From NCBI RefSeq assembly GCF_000372725.1, contig NW_005200774.1, positions 1 through 64,000 on the forward strand: 64,000 bases of DNA, given 5' to 3'. The number at the start of each line of letters is the position of its first letter. Positions within the stretch are counted from its first letter, which is position 1. Shown here piece by piece: positions 62,309 to 64,000 of this stretch. This DNA comes from Emiliania huxleyi CCMP1516 (taxonomy: Eukaryota > Haptophyta > Isochrysidales > Noelaerhabdaceae). Made by a program: the position numbers and the translations under genes. Below the pieces are notes generated by a model. The model worked only from the letters and a program-made list of their open reading frames with translations. It searched no databases and was not told the origin of the DNA.

Positions 62309-62883
62309 GCTCGGTTTGTCTCTCCCGCCCTTAGGTCTGTAAAGTAGGTCTAGCCTAGCGCCCGTGCGGCACTCTACGGCTCTGATTCGTGATTGGCGTT
62401 TCTTTCGTCGTACGCGGCGTTTTTGTCCGGCGTGCGCGGGCGGTCGCTTCAGCCTTCAGCTTCACACCGTCTGCGGTCTGGAGACCGTCTGGTGCTCTCT
62501 GCCGAGAGTCTCTGGTCTGAGGTCTCGTCTCGGTCTCGTTCTGTGTGGACTTCAAAAGTGGTTGTCAAGTCTTCCTCTCTACTCTCGTTTTTGAAACAAA
62601 ATAGACCTCCAAATCTACAGAGGAATAACGGCGCGCGACTACCTTCTACCAGACCATCTCAGTGACTCAGTCCGTGCATATACCATATTATTAGAAGACG
62701 CGGCGTTCGGCTCATCGGTGTGCGGTACCTCATTCACATCTTGGCCAAAGTACAGGTTTCGATCCGGGCCACCGCAAATTTTGATCAGCAAATTTCGAGG
62801 GGCGGCCGCAAATTTTGAGGTAGATTTTGATTGTCAAAACGTGTCCGTCTTGGCACAGGATAGAGCATATAGGCGGCGAACAC

Positions 62884-63360
62884 CCAGGTGCGCAGGGACA
62901 TCGCGACGCTCTCTGCCCGCTCGCTCGACCCTTTTGCCGCGAGAGGGCGCCGCGGCCGCGTGTAAGAGGTGGCTGGCGCCCTGAGGCGGCAATTGGTGGC
63001 GTGGGGGGTGAGGAACGCTACTGGCGGCGTGACAGGGCCTCTCTCGGCTGCGTGTGCCGCCCATCGGCACGCGGGTGCGCAGACATCGCGACTCTCCCGC
63101 TCGCTCGACCCTTTTGCCGCGAGAGGGCGCCGGCCGCGTGTAAGAGGTGGCTGGCGCCCTGAGGCGGCAAATGGTGGCGTGGGGAGTGCGGAACGCTACT
63201 GGCGGCGCGACAGGGCCTCTCTCGGCTGCGTGTGCCGCCCATCGGCACACGGGTGCGCAGACATCGCGACTCTGCCCGCTCGCTCGACCCTTTTGCCGCG
63301 AGTCAGAGGGCGCCGGCCGCGTGTAAGAGGTGGCTGGCGCCCTGAGGCGGCATTTGGTGG
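62884..63360 (+). repeat. Satellite of about 180 bp, 2.6 copies
   Basis: The unit starting near CATCGCGACTCT recurs at 62899, 63084 and 63262 (periods 185 and 178 bp). It includes GACCCTTTTGCCGCGAGAGG and GTGTAAGAGGTGGCTGGCGC. Copies differ by small indels. Confidence 0.9.
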
Positions 63361-63452
63361 GGTCAGCGTGCGGTGCTGAGTCTTACTCGTCGGCGCTGGG
63401 GCCAGATCCCAGCGCAGAACTCTGCAACGCTGGCATATACAAACACAACAAG

Positions 63453-63525
63453 ACTAACCCTGACCCTAACCCTAACCCTAACCCTAACCCTAGCCCTCTA
63501 ACCCTAATAACCCTAACCTAACCCA
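63453..63525 (+). repeat. Interstitial telomere-like (CCCTAA)n tract
   Basis: About ten CCCTAA units, the middle ones perfect and the edges degenerate (CTGACCCTAA, CCCTAGCCCTCTAA, CCCTAACCTAACCC). Single-copy-looking DNA with an ankyrin gene continues to the right, so this is internal rather than a chromosome end. Confidence 0.9.
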
Positions 63526-63662
63526 CCCCCCAACTCCACACCGCAAATTTGAAAGATCTTGATGAAAATCAGGCCCGACTGCAAATTTCTTCAAAATTTT
63601 CGCAGGCGCTCCGCGCCTGCAGATTTTGAAATAAATTCGACAAAAGTGGTACCTGGCCCAAT

Positions 63663-64000
63663 TCACATCGGCATATCATCCACCTCTCCCCCGCTGGCCG
63701 CGGAGTGGCACTTTCCGTCGGCGCTGCACGCTTTTAGCTCCATGGTCTCAAAGCAGTCCTCGTCTGCAGGCGCGCACAGCGAGCAAGAGTCGCCCTCGCT
63801 CTTGCCGCGACAAGGCTTGTAGGGCAACTTAGCCGCAGCCGCAGCCATCCGCTCGCGCAGCGAATCTTGGCCGATCTCGGCGGCAGCGTCCATCGCCGAT
63901 GAGCCGCGCTCGTTGAGGATCGTTGGGTCGGCGCCGGCTTCGAGCAGCAGCTCCACCATCGCCGCGTGTCCATGGTAAACCGCCCAGTGGAGGGGCGTCA
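63663..64000 (-). CDS. Ankyrin-repeat protein, partial (5' part beyond the window)
   Basis: The frame enters from the right edge with TPLHWAVYHGHAAMVELLLE, then AGADPTILNERGSSAMDAAAE, a canonical ankyrin repeat pair. A Cys-rich tail follows (CRGKSEGDSCSLCAPADEDC) and the stop is at 63663. The start is outside the window. The tail with seven Cys suggests disulfides or metal binding, unusual for a cytosolic ankyrin protein. Confidence 0.8.
   Translation of the reverse strand, partial: TPLHWAVYHGHAAMVELLLEAGADPTILNERGSSAMDAAAEIGQDSLRERMAAAAAKLPYKPCRGKSEGDSCSLCAPADEDCFETMELKACSADGKCHSAASGGEVDDMPM

Larger units (their letters stand above)
62309..63662. other. Subtelomere-like repeat block without genes
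   Basis: No coding sequence supported. The motif GCAAATTTTGA and variants occur at 62773-62830 and again at 63541-63640, bracketing the satellite and the telomere-like tract. A short hairpin GCAGGCGC/TCC/GCGCCTGC lies near 63604-63622. Confidence 0.6.

Overview
This window is nuclear DNA from a GC-rich, intron-bearing, single-celled eukaryote with a plastid. Evidence for this is a cytosolic Hsp70 ending in EEVD, short spliceosomal introns of about 55-140 nt, a clathrin-like coat protein, an exostosin-type glycosyltransferase, an Atg14/UVRAG-type protein and a small DUF3493-like (photosystem-assembly family) protein with a hydrophobic leader. Abundant simple repeats and frequent GC-AG introns fit a haptophyte best (Emiliania/Chrysochromulina/Prymnesium type), but that assignment is inference.

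Layout. 0.4-2.4 kb: Hsp70 (minus). 2.5-4.3 kb: two overlapping frames of an unidentified repeat-linked element. 4.3-10.5 kb: a membrane protein with Cys-rich modules, an RNase III-like/dsRBD protein and a multi-exon protein with an MGGCCC acylation N-terminus. 10.7-12.7 kb: an MFS transporter. 12.8-16.3 kb: gene-poor, with poly-C-loop hairpin cassettes, duplicated segments and a nested inverted repeat. 16.4-24.0 kb: coiled-coil protein, Mpv17/PMP22 protein, BACK-WD40 protein, a decayed NDUFAF6-like gene and a fatty acid hydroxylase/sterol desaturase. 24.3-32.7 kb: a near-perfect 556-bp inverted duplication enclosing an unknown 1181-aa protein, a Cys-rich protein and a small two-exon protein. 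33.8-37.4 kb: a lumenal protein and an exostosin. 38.1-44.9 kb: UVRAG/Atg14-like, small proteins and a PIN/AEC carrier. 45.1-50.7 kb: a clathrin-heavy-chain-like gene with minisatellite-swollen introns. 51.2-62.3 kb: SDE2-like protein, an FHA/DUF5710-like/2H-phosphoesterase fusion, an LRR protein, the DUF3493 protein, an HMCES-type SRAP protein with PIP boxes and a renalase-like oxidase fused to a cupin. 62.9-63.5 kb: a satellite of about 180 bp and interstitial (CCCTAA)n. An ankyrin gene runs off the right end.

The most striking pattern is in introns. In the clathrin-like, UVRAG-like, FHA-2H and HMCES genes, introns repeatedly begin with a copy of the first 9-34 nt of the downstream exon (or end with a copy of the upstream exon), followed by a short insert ending in AG. 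One such intron contains the unit twice in tandem. Duplication of an AG|GY exon site supplies both splice sites at once, and would explain why GC-AG introns are so common here (about 11 of 26 introns I could place).

Functionally the genes are ordinary housekeeping neighbours rather than an operon-like set. DNA-repair themes recur (HMCES, SDE2-like, FHA-2H), as do endomembrane themes (clathrin-like, UVRAG-like, exostosin), but I see no evidence of co-regulation. Splice sites were assigned by eye and frame logic, and several starts are unresolved.
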